46,270 nt of DNA from Clostridia bacterium (lineage in GTDB: Bacteria > Bacillota > Clostridia > Lutisporales > Lutisporaceae): positions 1 to 46,270 of the forward strand of contig DASPIR010000001.1 in assembly GCA_035628995.1 (NCBI GenBank), written 5' to 3'. The notes under the pieces were generated by a model. That model did not search any database. It worked only from the letters and a program-made list of their open reading frames with translations, and was not told where the DNA came from. Below, piece by piece: positions 25,070-33,459 of the stretch (the stretch's first letter is position 1; the number at the start of each line of letters is the position of its first letter). A program made the translations under genes and the position numbers.

Positions 25070-25894
25070 ATGCGAAGGATAGTACTTATTATCATGATTA
25101 TCACAGCTCTTTTATATGTGTTCCCTATAGTTTATACTTTTACAAATTCCTTCATGGCTGAAAGCCAGGTTAAAACCCAATACGTACAGTTAATACCCGA
25201 AGAGTTCAATCTCCAGCAGTATTATACCATCTCTCTGTATAAGGGGGAGTACTTCAAATTCTTTGCAACATCAGTCAAGCTTACCGTTATAGTTATTGCA
25301 GGCCAGCTTGCAATAGGGCTGCTTGCTGCTTTTGCTTTTGCAAAAATGAAGTTCCGGGGCAGTGAGCTGTTATTTGGCATATATGTGCTTGCTGTTCTGC
25401 TGCCCTTTCAGGTTACGCTGGTGCCGAACTACCTGCTGTTTGATAAGGTGGACGGGCTGCTTGGCATCAAGCTTCTGGATACCCACTGGGCAATCATGCT
25501 GCCGGGAATATTTTCTTCCTTCGGAGTATTTCTGCTGAGGCAGTTCATCAGGGGTATACCCAATGAGGTAATAGAAAGCGCAAGGATGGATGGGGCAGGG
25601 TATTTCAAGATACTTTTCAGAATTATACTTCCAATAGTGAAACCGGCAGTCTATGCCCTTGTCATACTAACCTTTATTGACAACTGGAACCTGATTGAGC
25701 AGGCTGTTATTTTTCTGGATACGCAGGCAAAGCTGCCCCTGTCGGTATTCCTGGAAAACATCTATTATGAAGACTATGGAGTATTCTATGCAGGTGCGGT
25801 CCTTTACGTGGTACCGGCTTTAATAATTATGCAGAAGGGGGAAAGGTACCTGAGAGAAGGCCTTGCAATGGGGGGCTTGAGCAATGATAAATAG
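25070..25894 (+). CDS. ABC sugar-type permease, MalG/UgpE-like
   Basis: 274 residues with six predicted spans. The EAA loop is ESARMDGAGYFKILFRIILPIVKPA (about residues 175-200). Other typical parts are FPIVYTFTNSF near the N-terminus and LPFQVTLVPNYLLF. The ATG at 25070 sits just after the upstream stop (25066-25068); a GTG at 25058 is the alternative. It ends 11 bases inside the next gene, showing tight coupling. Pairs with the MalF-like permease. Confidence 0.92.
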   Translation: MRRIVLIIMIITALLYVFPIVYTFTNSFMAESQVKTQYVQLIPEEFNLQQYYTISLYKGEYFKFFATSVKLTVIVIAGQLAIGLLAAFAFAKMKFRGSELLFGIYVLAVLLPFQVTLVPNYLLFDKVDGLLGIKLLDTHWAIMLPGIFSSFGVFLLRQFIRGIPNEVIESARMDGAGYFKILFRIILPIVKPAVYALVILTFIDNWNLIEQAVIFLDTQAKLPLSVFLENIYYEDYGVFYAGAVLYVVPALIIMQKGERYLREGLAMGGLSNDK

Positions 25895-27179
25895 AGCATT
25901 GAAGATATTTCAGAATACAGTGTTGGGATTTTTAATTTTAGTATTTGTTATGGGCTTCTTCTCAAAGTCCGTAATAAACCTGTTCCTGCCGAAGGTACAG
26001 GTAACATCAGCCGTTGAAATGCCGGTGGAAAGGACACTTGTTCTGGAAGGTACAATAGAGCCGGGGAGTATAGTAAAAGTGAAGCTTGGTGGAGAAGCTG
26101 TGGTGGATGAATATTATGCAAAGTCCGGAGATATGGTGAATATTGGGGATCAGTTATTCAGAGTAAATCGGGAATATATTGGTGCTAATAATACTAGTGT
26201 TGAAGCTCTTGAACTGCGGCTGGAAAGTGAAATTTTGAGATTGGAAGAGTATCAAAATGAAGGATTTAAAGTGGATGAAGCAGATATTGAGATACTTACG
26301 GGGAAGCTTAATAAGAGCAGGGCTGAGCTTTTGAAATACGAAGAGCTTTATAAGGCGGGAGCCATAGCGGAAACCGAGCTTTCAGACTTAAGAGAGGATA
26401 TATTCGAACAGGAAATGAACCTGGAAAAGAGCAGGTTGGAGCTTTTGAGCAAGAAAAGAGAGAATATAATGTCAGTCAAAGAAGCGGAAGTCAGGGTAAA
26501 GGAGCTGCAGGCTGAGCTTTTGGAGGCGAAGAGGCAGCAGCAGTTCTATTCAAAGCCGGATGAGGAGGGCATATGCTATTCAAGGGTAAAAGGTATTGTG
26601 TTAAATACCAATACTTCCGGTGTAATATTGTCAAAGGAGGATACGCTGGCTGAAATATCGGAGGTGGGCGGCAGCAGACAGCTGCTGTTCTCAGCTGAAG
26701 CTCTTGGCACTGAGTATGATTTTATAAAAAGCGTTGGTGAAATAGAGATCAGGCCTGACAGCGGCAGTTCGCCAGGCAGGGTTAGAATCACAAGCCTGAG
26801 CAGGATTGTTGAGGATGGAGGAATAGCTATAAAGGGGGAATTTGTCGGCGGAGATACCGGTGAGTTCTTGATCGGACAAGAGCTGAAGGGAATAATATCA
26901 AAAAGGTATACCAATAGGGGCTTCTATACTGTACCTAAAGCTTCATTGATTGCTTTTGACGGATTTGGTGAGGGTAAGAGCGGAGCAGTATATCTCCTTG
27001 AAGAAAAGGAAGGGATTCTGGGGAAGGAGTATGGGGCGAAGCAGGCGGAAGTAAAGATATTGGCAGTTGGAGATGAGGAGGTAATAGTATCAGGCCTTGA
27101 AAGCTATGAGAATCCCAAGGTGGTCACTAATCCTTCCTATAAGCTAAATGACGGGACGAAGGTATTCCTATGGGAATGA
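25884..27179 (+). CDS. HlyD/MacA-like membrane fusion (adaptor) protein
   Basis: 431 residues. One N-terminal membrane anchor (about 10-30), a beta-strand/lipoyl-like half (SIVKVKLGGEAVVDEYYAKSGDMVNIGDQLF), a long coiled-coil hairpin (about 108-215), the second lipoyl half (CYSRVKGIVLNTNTSGVILSKEDTL) and beta-barrel parts after it. Such adaptors join inner-membrane transporters to exit paths or, in Gram-positives, serve MacB-type exporters. ATG 25884 overlaps the permease end. It overlaps the next gene by 10 bases. No exporter ATPase is present. Its link to an import system is unusual. Confidence 0.82.
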   Translation: MINRALKIFQNTVLGFLILVFVMGFFSKSVINLFLPKVQVTSAVEMPVERTLVLEGTIEPGSIVKVKLGGEAVVDEYYAKSGDMVNIGDQLFRVNREYIGANNTSVEALELRLESEILRLEEYQNEGFKVDEADIEILTGKLNKSRAELLKYEELYKAGAIAETELSDLREDIFEQEMNLEKSRLELLSKKRENIMSVKEAEVRVKELQAELLEAKRQQQFYSKPDEEGICYSRVKGIVLNTNTSGVILSKEDTLAEISEVGGSRQLLFSAEALGTEYDFIKSVGEIEIRPDSGSSPGRVRITSLSRIVEDGGIAIKGEFVGGDTGEFLIGQELKGIISKRYTNRGFYTVPKASLIAFDGFGEGKSGAVYLLEEKEGILGKEYGAKQAEVKILAVGDEEVIVSGLESYENPKVVTNPSYKLNDGTKVFLWE

Positions 27180-28222
27180 GAAGGCTTGCAGCTATTGCAG
27201 CAATAATAGTATTTGCCCTTGGGTCCTACTCATATATGATAGGCAAGTATAATCCCGATACTGTTGAGTTTCATTTCAGTGAGAATATTCCCGGCAAGGA
27301 CTATGAGAAAATAAGAGAGAACAACAGAGATGTTTTTTTCAGTATGAATTATATTATGAGGCACCAGGGCAACAAGCTGATTATTACTACGGGCTTGGAT
27401 TATCTTACGAAAGATTTGAGATTGTGTAAAGGCAGCTTCTTAGCGGATATGAATATGAAGGAAGCGGTAATAGGAGATATGGCTGCCGGAAAATATTTCA
27501 GGAGCTCCAGTGTAATAGGACAACTCATAAATGTATATGGAGAAGAGTATAAAGTAAAAGGTATCATTAAAGGAAGCAATGAAGTATATATTCCGTATTC
27601 TGATAAGCTTAGCAGCCTTTCGTGGCAAAAGAGAATAATCAGATGCAGCATAAGCGATAAAAAGCACTTCTATTTACAGCTGGAAAAACTTCAAAACCAG
27701 CTTGAAGCTTTTGGAGTTGAAATACTTGATGTAGTTATCTACAGGGAAGAGCTGAACTCATATAAGAATATTGCAATTCTTGCAGCTTCATATATCCTGG
27801 CATATTACTTGTTTATTCTTGCAAGAAGAATCAAAGCCGGATTAACAAAGCTGGAGAAGGGGTATCTTGAGAATTTCAGGGTTTATGAGCTGAGTACATA
27901 TTTGCTGAATAAAGCAGGTGACCTGGCGGCTGCTGCAGGGCTTTGCATAATTGTACTGACAATGGCGTATGCAATTTATAAGCTGATATCCAATCTATAT
28001 ATTTTACCATCCATGATACCGGATAACCTGTTTTCACCATCTAGCTATATAAATGCAGTTGGATTGCTGTATAGAAGATATCTGACTCGTTTGGAGAATG
28101 GAATAGACGGAATTCTTGTGGATATTAAAATAGTAAATGCAGTATTTGTATTGTTGATATTAGCAATATTTATGATTGCTTTGGACTTCAAAAGAAGGAG
28201 AAGTGCAGCTAAAATTAAATAA
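27170..28222 (+). CDS. MacB-core-like membrane protein
   Basis: 350 residues. N-terminal span (about 5-24), then an extracellular domain resembling the MacB/FtsX periplasmic core: GSFLADMNMKEAVIGDMAAGKYF, SVIGQLINVYGEEYKVKGIIKGS. Three more spans follow (about 203-220, 255-275 and 315-335). MacB-type permeases export peptides, lipoproteins or siderophores with an ATPase. Here the ATPase is missing and the sequence is divergent. Start ATG 27170; ATG 27176, which overlaps the upstream stop as ATGA, is equally possible. Last gene of the operon before a terminator. Confidence 0.7.
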   Translation: MGMRRLAAIAAIIVFALGSYSYMIGKYNPDTVEFHFSENIPGKDYEKIRENNRDVFFSMNYIMRHQGNKLIITTGLDYLTKDLRLCKGSFLADMNMKEAVIGDMAAGKYFRSSSVIGQLINVYGEEYKVKGIIKGSNEVYIPYSDKLSSLSWQKRIIRCSISDKKHFYLQLEKLQNQLEAFGVEILDVVIYREELNSYKNIAILAASYILAYYLFILARRIKAGLTKLEKGYLENFRVYELSTYLLNKAGDLAAAAGLCIIVLTMAYAIYKLISNLYILPSMIPDNLFSPSSYINAVGLLYRRYLTRLENGIDGILVDIKIVNAVFVLLILAIFMIALDFKRRRSAAKIK

Positions 28223-28259
28223 CCATCCTGAGTCTGATATGCAGGATGGTTATTTTTTT
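28221..28259 (+). terminator. Intrinsic terminator of the transport operon
   Basis: AACCATCCTG (28221-28230) and CAGGATGGTT (28242-28251) form a perfect 10-bp stem followed by ATTTTTTT. It overlaps the stop codon region of the last gene. Confidence 0.9.
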
Positions 28260-28332
28260 GTTCTTAAATATGAATAATCTTGTACCCCCCTTAATAGATA
28301 TTAGTGAGTACATTAAGACATGTACATTTATT

Positions 28333-28470
28333 CTGACTCCGACCCCTGAAAACCTGAAAAGGCTTTCCCGGGCGTTAGGGTATGGGGAGTAATTCCCATG
28401 CCTGCCTTTCAGCAAAGGAGTTCAGCTGTACATGCGGTAAAATCATGCCGCAGTATAGCTGGGCTTTTTT
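28333..28470 (+). promoter_or_regulatory. Candidate Moco/Tuco riboswitch with terminator
   Basis: The closing helix pairs CTGACTCC (28333-28340) with GGAGTTCAG (28417-28425, one bulged A). Inside are CCGACCCC, CCCGGGCG and a hairpin GGTATGGG/CCCATGCC (about 28379-28402) followed by TGCC, a pattern recalling the Moco RNA motif. Next comes an intrinsic terminator: CAGCT...TGCGG pairing with CCGCA...AGCTG and then CTTTTTT. The terminator 5' strand shares CAG (28423-28425) with the closing helix, so the folds can compete. The downstream operon encodes a pterin-tungsten/molybdenum enzyme and a MoaD-like protein, which fits the ligand. Identified by eye only. Confidence 0.65.
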
Positions 28471-28512
28471 ATTACCAATTAAAGGAGGTGGAACTGGCAC
28501 TGGTAGATTACC

Positions 28513-29007
28513 GTGGCCAGAAGAAAATTGAGTAAGATTCTTATGATCTCACCCGAGAAATGCATAGGCTGCAGAAGCTGTGAATTGATTTGCTCCTTTG
28601 GAAAGCAAAAGGAGTTCAATCCCAGGAATGCTGCGGTTTCTGTATTTGCCTATGATGAAGCAGCACTGTCGGTACCAATAATGTGTATGCAATGCGAGGA
28701 GCCTTCCTGCATGAAGGTTTGTCCTACATCAGCCATTTCCAAATCGATGGATGGGAATGTATTATTAGACAGCAGCAGGTGCATAGGCTGTAAAATGTGC
28801 ATCAGTGCATGTCCGGTAGGAAACATTAGCTACAATGCCAAACAGAAGCAGATTGTTAAATGTGACCTTTGCGGCGGGGAGCCCAAATGTGCCGAGTTCT
28901 GTCCATCGGGGGCTATCAATTATGTGGAAGCGACATCAACAAACCTCGGTAAAAAGAAGAAGCTGGCAGGAAAATTCAAAGAGCTTTTTGGGGAGGTGAA
29001 TGAATGA
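28513..29007 (+). CDS. Four-cluster ferredoxin-type subunit of the aldehyde oxidoreductase
   Basis: 164 residues. Four [4Fe-4S] Cys sets are visible: [37 protein letters not shown] and [15 protein letters not shown]. It resembles the small electron-transfer subunit that partners tungsten aldehyde oxidoreductases (AorA/WorS-like). The start is uncertain: an in-frame TAG at 28504 restricts it to GTG 28513 (used here), TTG 28528 or ATG 28543. The strong AAAGGAGG at 28481-28488 is too far (about 24 bases) unless the mRNA folds. A hairpin at 28494-28520 covers the GTG. The stop overlaps the next gene start. Confidence 0.85.
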   Translation: MARRKLSKILMISPEKCIGCRSCELICSFGKQKEFNPRNAAVSVFAYDEAALSVPIMCMQCEEPSCMKVCPTSAISKSMDGNVLLDSSRCIGCKMCISACPVGNISYNAKQKQIVKCDLCGGEPKCAEFCPSGAINYVEATSTNLGKKKKLAGKFKELFGEVNE

Positions 29008-30809
29008 TGTTTGGCTGGGCTGGGAAATTATTAAGAGTTAATCTGAATGATGGAATAATAAGCAAAGAAGATCTGAATATTGAGGATGCAAAGAATTACC
29101 TTGGAGGAAGAGGGCTTGGATCAAAGATATTAACGGATGAGGTCGATCCAAGTGTTGAACCCTTCAGTTCTGAAAACAAACTTATATTCATGGCGGGACC
29201 ATTAACTGGGACCTTTGCAAGCAGCGCAGGCAGGTATGAAGTTATTGCCAAAGCACCTTTGACCGGAACTATCGGTGCTTCCAATTCAGGAGGGCATTTT
29301 GGCCCTGAGCTTAAATATGCCGGATATGACGGGATAATATTTGAGGGAAAATCGGATAAGCCGGTTTATTTATACATTAACGACGATGATGTACAACTGA
29401 GGTCTGCAGAGCATTTATGGGGAAAGACAGTATTTGATGTCACTGATGAGCTGCTTAAGGAGACCGCAGAGGATGCGAGGGTAGCGTGCATAGGGCCCGC
29501 AGGAGAGCGTTTGGTACTCTTTGCAACTGTAATGAATGACAAGCACAGGGCGGCCGGACGCTCAGGACTGGGAGCGGTGATGGGGTCCAAGAGGCTTAAG
29601 GCTGTTGTTGTAAGAGGAGCAAAATCCATAGAAGTGGCTAAGCCTGAAGAATTCCTTGAAAGCTGCATAGATGCAAGAAATAAGCTGAAGGCACATCCTG
29701 TTGCAGGTGCAGGTCTGCCAACCTATGGAACTGGGGTGCTGGTAAATATACTGAACCAGTCGGGTGCTCTCCCTACAAGGAACTGGAGAGACGGAGGATA
29801 CTACGAGCATGCTGATGAGACTGGCGGGGAGTCCCTAAAGGACAAATATCTTGTAAAGAACAAAGGCTGCTTTGGATGTTCCATTGGCTGCGGCAGAATA
29901 ACAAGGGTGCCGGATGGCAAATACAAGGGTTCCGGTGAAGGTCCGGAGTATGAAAGTGCCTGGTCCTACGGAGCAGATTGCGGGGTAAGGGATCTTGCTG
30001 CAATATGCAAGGCCAACTACATATGCAATGAGCTGGGGCAAGACCCGATTACAATGGGCTCAACCATAGCCTGTGCAATGGAAATGTATGAGAAGGGTAT
30101 TCTCACAAAAGAAGAACTTGGAAGAAGCCTGAATTTTGGTGATGCTGATGGTATAGTTGAGCTTACCAGAATGACTGGATTGAGGGAAGGCTTTGGAGAT
30201 AAGCTGGCGCAAGGCTCCTATAGGCTGGCGGATAGCTTTGGACATCCTGAACTCTCAATGTCGGTAAAGAAACAGGAAATGCCTGCATATGACGGCAGGG
30301 GAGTGCAAGGGATGGCACTTGAATATGCTACCTCCAATAGAGGCGCGTGCCATGTAAGGGGATATCTTACATCTCCTGAAATATTAGGTGTACCGGTAAA
30401 GCTTGACCCTCTGGTAACTACAGACAAGGCAAGCTGGTTAAAGACCTTCCAGGATCTCACAGCAGTAATTGACTCTGTCGGGGTATGCTTGTTCACTACC
30501 TTCGGCTTAGGGCTTCCGGAGATAGCGGAGATGCTTCGTTGTGCTACAGGGATGACCTGCAGCGATGAAGAATTTCTGAAGACAGGGGAAAGGATATGGA
30601 ACCTTGAAAGGCAGTTCAATTTGAAGGCTGGTTTTACCAAGGCAGATGACACCTTGCCAGAGAGGCTTCTAAAGGAGCCGTTGCCTAAAGGTCCTGGAAA
30701 AGGAATGGTCGCACAACTTGATGCTATGCTTAATGAGTATTATGAAGTAAGAGGCTGGGATGAAAGCGGTGTGCCAACAGCTGAGAAGCTTGAGGAACTC
30801 TCCCTTTAG
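29004..30809 (+). CDS. Aldehyde ferredoxin oxidoreductase, tungsten/molybdopterin catalytic subunit
   Basis: 601 residues, the usual AOR length. The N-terminal AOR domain has [36 protein letters not shown] and [20 protein letters not shown] (pterin-binding region). The [4Fe-4S] ligands are C289-x2-C292-x3-C296 in [12 protein letters not shown], with a distal Cys in GVCLFTTFG. The enzyme oxidises aldehydes to acids at a bis-pyranopterin tungsten centre. ATG 29004 overlaps the upstream stop and has GGAGG 7 bases before it. With the NuoE/F/G-like genes downstream it probably forms a bifurcating complex that reduces both ferredoxin and NAD. Substrate unknown. Confidence 0.93.
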   Translation: MMFGWAGKLLRVNLNDGIISKEDLNIEDAKNYLGGRGLGSKILTDEVDPSVEPFSSENKLIFMAGPLTGTFASSAGRYEVIAKAPLTGTIGASNSGGHFGPELKYAGYDGIIFEGKSDKPVYLYINDDDVQLRSAEHLWGKTVFDVTDELLKETAEDARVACIGPAGERLVLFATVMNDKHRAAGRSGLGAVMGSKRLKAVVVRGAKSIEVAKPEEFLESCIDARNKLKAHPVAGAGLPTYGTGVLVNILNQSGALPTRNWRDGGYYEHADETGGESLKDKYLVKNKGCFGCSIGCGRITRVPDGKYKGSGEGPEYESAWSYGADCGVRDLAAICKANYICNELGQDPITMGSTIACAMEMYEKGILTKEELGRSLNFGDADGIVELTRMTGLREGFGDKLAQGSYRLADSFGHPELSMSVKKQEMPAYDGRGVQGMALEYATSNRGACHVRGYLTSPEILGVPVKLDPLVTTDKASWLKTFQDLTAVIDSVGVCLFTTFGLGLPEIAEMLRCATGMTCSDEEFLKTGERIWNLERQFNLKAGFTKADDTLPERLLKEPLPKGPGKGMVAQLDAMLNEYYEVRGWDESGVPTAEKLEELSL

Positions 30810-30823
30810 GCTAGTATAAGTCT

Positions 30824-30852
30824 AGGAGGGCAATCGGAAAGACTGCCCTCCT
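30824..30852 (+). terminator. Hairpin between the AOR and MoaD-like genes
   Basis: AGGAGGGCA (30824-30832) and TGCCCTCCT (30844-30852) are a perfect 9-bp stem with an 11-base loop. The tail is only moderately T-rich (TATAACTTT), so partial termination or mRNA processing that lowers expression of the downstream genes is likely. Confidence 0.6.
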
Positions 30853-30874
30853 TATAACTTTATAGGAGATATTT

Positions 30875-31144
30875 ATGAAAGTAAAATATTTCGCATTTAT
30901 CCGGGATTATACCGGTTCAAAGGAAATATGCATAGAAAGCTGCTCTACTTTGAGAGAACTTCTGGATAAGCTATGCAGCAGATATGGAAAGAGGTTCAGG
31001 GAGAAGCTTTTTGCCGGAGAGAGGCTGAGCGAGGATATCATAATAATGGTAAATGGAAGGCATATAGAGCATTTAAACGGCATAGACACCCACCTTGAGG
31101 AAAATGATGAAATCAGCATATTCCCTAAAATTGCAGGGGGTTAG
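30875..31144 (+). CDS. MoaD/ThiS-family sulfur carrier protein
   Basis: 89 residues, ubiquitin-like beta-grasp. Begins MKVKYFAFIRDYTGSKE and ends FPKIAGG. The C-terminal Gly-Gly is the site adenylated and thiocarboxylated when the protein donates sulfur for the pterin dithiolene. Typical middle segment is IIIMVNGRHIEHLNGIDTHLEENDEISIFP. ATG 30875 follows TAGGAG. Copies of MoaD are commonly found beside AOR genes, where they may supply tungstopterin assembly. Confidence 0.9.
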   Translation: MKVKYFAFIRDYTGSKEICIESCSTLRELLDKLCSRYGKRFREKLFAGERLSEDIIIMVNGRHIEHLNGIDTHLEENDEISIFPKIAGG

Positions 31145-31178
31145 AAGATATTTTGGGTTGATGGGGGTGAAGGATGGA

Positions 31179-31643
31179 ATGAATGATTCTTATATTGATA
31201 TAGTAAAAAAGTATGGCAAGGACAAGAAGAATACTCTCGCCATGCTCCAGGATATACAAAAGAGCTTCGGCTACATATCGAGGGAAGCCATGGAGATATT
31301 ATCAGAGCAGCTGAATGTGCCGCTTTGCAAGCTTTATAGCATGGCTACCTTCTATAAAGCGTTGAGTCTAAAACCAAGAGGAAGAAATTTGATAAGGGTA
31401 TGCGATGGGACAGCCTGCCATATAAGGTCTTCACCACTGCTGATAGATGAAATTGAGAGGGTTCTGAAGATAAAGCCTGGAGAGACAACTAAGGATGGGG
31501 AGTTTACTCTGGAAACGGTCAATTGTCTTGGCTCCTGTGCAATAGCTCCTGTAATGGTTATTAATGAAGTCTATTATGGTAAGGTAACTCCTGCAAAGCT
31601 GCGGGATATTTTTGACAACTGCGGAGGTACAAGCAATGAGTAA
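31179..31643 (+). CDS. NuoE-like [2Fe-2S] thioredoxin-fold subunit
   Basis: 154 residues. Cluster ligands appear as CDGTACH (Cys-x4-Cys) and NCLGSCAIAP (Cys-x3-Cys), the pattern of NuoE/HndA/HydC-type subunits. The N-terminal helical region with LAMLQDIQKSFGYISREAM is also typical. The start ATG 31179 has GAAGGA close upstream; ATG 31161 is possible but lacks a site. It passes electrons to the NuoF-like subunit, whose gene overlaps the end by 8 bases. Confidence 0.9.
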   Translation: MNDSYIDIVKKYGKDKKNTLAMLQDIQKSFGYISREAMEILSEQLNVPLCKLYSMATFYKALSLKPRGRNLIRVCDGTACHIRSSPLLIDEIERVLKIKPGETTKDGEFTLETVNCLGSCAIAPVMVINEVYYGKVTPAKLRDIFDNCGGTSNE

Positions 31644-33459
31644 TTCTTCTGCTGAAAAAAAGAAGATATTGGTTTGCTGTGGCACGGGTTGTATTGCCAG
31701 TGGCAGTATGAAAGTATTAGAGGAATTTAAGAAGCAGCTTGAGCTGCTGAACGGCTTGTTCGAGGTGAAGACCATAGTCAAGTCTACGGGCTGCAATGGA
31801 TTATGCGAAAGAGGGCCGATAGTTAAGATACAGCCTGATGATATATCATATTACAAGGTCAGTGCGGATGATGCAGCTGAGATAGTTGAAAAATCAATAC
31901 TCGGTTGTGAGGTAGTCGAGAGGCTGCTCTATCATGATAAGGTATCAGGCAAGAGCTTCAGATCCCATAAGGAAACAGATTTTTATAAAGGACAGTATAA
32001 AATTGCTTTGAGAAATATAGGGGAAATTGATCCGGCAAACATAGAAGACTATATTGAGCGAGGTGGGTATACAGCCCTAAAAAAAGCCCTTTTCCAAATG
32101 TGGCCGGAGGAAATCATTGATACCATCAAGAAAGCAGGGCTCAGAGGCAGGGGAGGTGCCGGATTCCCAACAGGCAGAAAGTGGGAGGAATGCAAAAACT
32201 CAGAGGGCATTCTCAGGTATGTAGTCTGCAACGGTGACGAAGGAGACCCAGGGGCTTTTATGGATAGAAGCATAATGGAGGGTGACCCAAACAGTATAAT
32301 CGAGGGTATGATCATCTGTGCATATGCTATTGGAGCTTCAGAGGGGTTCATTTATATCAGAGATGAGTATGAGCTTGCACTCAGGAACATGTCCAAAGCA
32401 ATTGAAGAGGCTGAAAGGCATGGTTTCTTGGGAGAGGATATATTAGGGAGCGGAATGAGCTTCAGAATAAATATAGTAAGGGGCGGCGGCGCTTTTGTAT
32501 GTGGTGAATCCACTGCGCTTATGGCCTCTGTTGAGGGAAGGGTAGGAGAGCCAAGGGCTAAGTACATACATTCAACAGAAAAAGGATTATGGGGAAAGCC
32601 TTCGGTGCTGAATAATGTGGAAACATGGGCTAATATCCCTGAGATTATCAACAAAGGGCAGGAGTGGTTCAAATCCATAGGTACTGAGAGCGGGAAAGGC
32701 ACTAAGGTCTTCTCACTGGTAGGAAAGGTAAAGAATACAGGGCTTGTGGAAGTCCCGCTGGGCACAACCCTAAGAGAGCTGATTTACGATATCGGTGGAG
32801 GAATAATAGGAAATAGGAGATTCAAGGCTGTACAGACGGGAGGACCGTCTGGAGGATGTATTCCCGTAGGGCACTTGGACCTGGAAGTGGATTTTCATTC
32901 TCTCGAAGACGTGGGGTCTATGATGGGCTCTGGCGGTATGATAGTAATGGATGACAGGACCTGTATGGTGGAAATAGCCAAATATTATATCAGGTTCCTT
33001 TCTGAAGAGTCCTGTGGGAAGTGTATTCCGTGCAGAGAGGGTTTAAGGCGTATGCTTGAAATCCTTGAGGGCATTACTAGTGGGAAGGGTAATCTGAGAG
33101 ACATCAATCTCCTCATGGAATTGGCAGAGATGATGAGTGAGGCATCTCTGTGCGGATTGGGCAAAACTGCCCCGAATCCTGTAATAACCACTATCAGGTA
33201 TTTTACAGATGAATATTTGGAGCATATAGTGAACAAGAGCTGTCGTGCAGGGGTATGCAAAGAATTGACTGAGTTTAAGATATCAGAGGATAAGTGCAAA
33301 GGCTGCGGCATCTGTAAAAAATCCTGTCCGGTCGGTGCCATACAAGGTGAACTGGAAACCTTCCATACAATAGATAGTTCAAAATGCATAAAATGCGGCA
33401 GCTGCATTGATATGTGCAGCTTCAAAGCAATACTTTCAGCCAAGGGGGTGGCGAAATGA
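31636..33459 (+). CDS. NuoF/HydB-like NAD- and FMN-binding flavoprotein
   Basis: 607 residues. The N-terminal thioredoxin-like [2Fe-2S] domain has CCGTGCIASGS and CNGLCERGP. The FMN/NADH domain has GLRGRGGAGFPTGRKWE and CNGDEGDPGAFMDR and RGGGAFVCGESTALM. The SLBB domain follows, then a [4Fe-4S] site with ESCGKCIPCREG, then two C-terminal clusters, CKGCGICKKSCP and CIKCGSCIDMCS. This architecture matches HydB/NADP-reducing hydrogenase B and the BfuB subunit of bifurcating oxidoreductases. ATG 31636 has GGAGG 8 bases upstream and overlaps the NuoE-like stop. Confidence 0.93.
   Translation: MSNSSAEKKKILVCCGTGCIASGSMKVLEEFKKQLELLNGLFEVKTIVKSTGCNGLCERGPIVKIQPDDISYYKVSADDAAEIVEKSILGCEVVERLLYHDKVSGKSFRSHKETDFYKGQYKIALRNIGEIDPANIEDYIERGGYTALKKALFQMWPEEIIDTIKKAGLRGRGGAGFPTGRKWEECKNSEGILRYVVCNGDEGDPGAFMDRSIMEGDPNSIIEGMIICAYAIGASEGFIYIRDEYELALRNMSKAIEEAERHGFLGEDILGSGMSFRINIVRGGGAFVCGESTALMASVEGRVGEPRAKYIHSTEKGLWGKPSVLNNVETWANIPEIINKGQEWFKSIGTESGKGTKVFSLVGKVKNTGLVEVPLGTTLRELIYDIGGGIIGNRRFKAVQTGGPSGGCIPVGHLDLEVDFHSLEDVGSMMGSGGMIVMDDRTCMVEIAKYYIRFLSEESCGKCIPCREGLRRMLEILEGITSGKGNLRDINLLMELAEMMSEASLCGLGKTAPNPVITTIRYFTDEYLEHIVNKSCRAGVCKELTEFKISEDKCKGCGICKKSCPVGAIQGELETFHTIDSSKCIKCGSCIDMCSFKAILSAKGVAK

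Noticed and set aside
28488-28535. 15-codon leader peptide GTG ORF before the ferredoxin subunit
   Set aside because: Its start is directly on the AAAGGAGG with no spacer, so it is unlikely to be translated.
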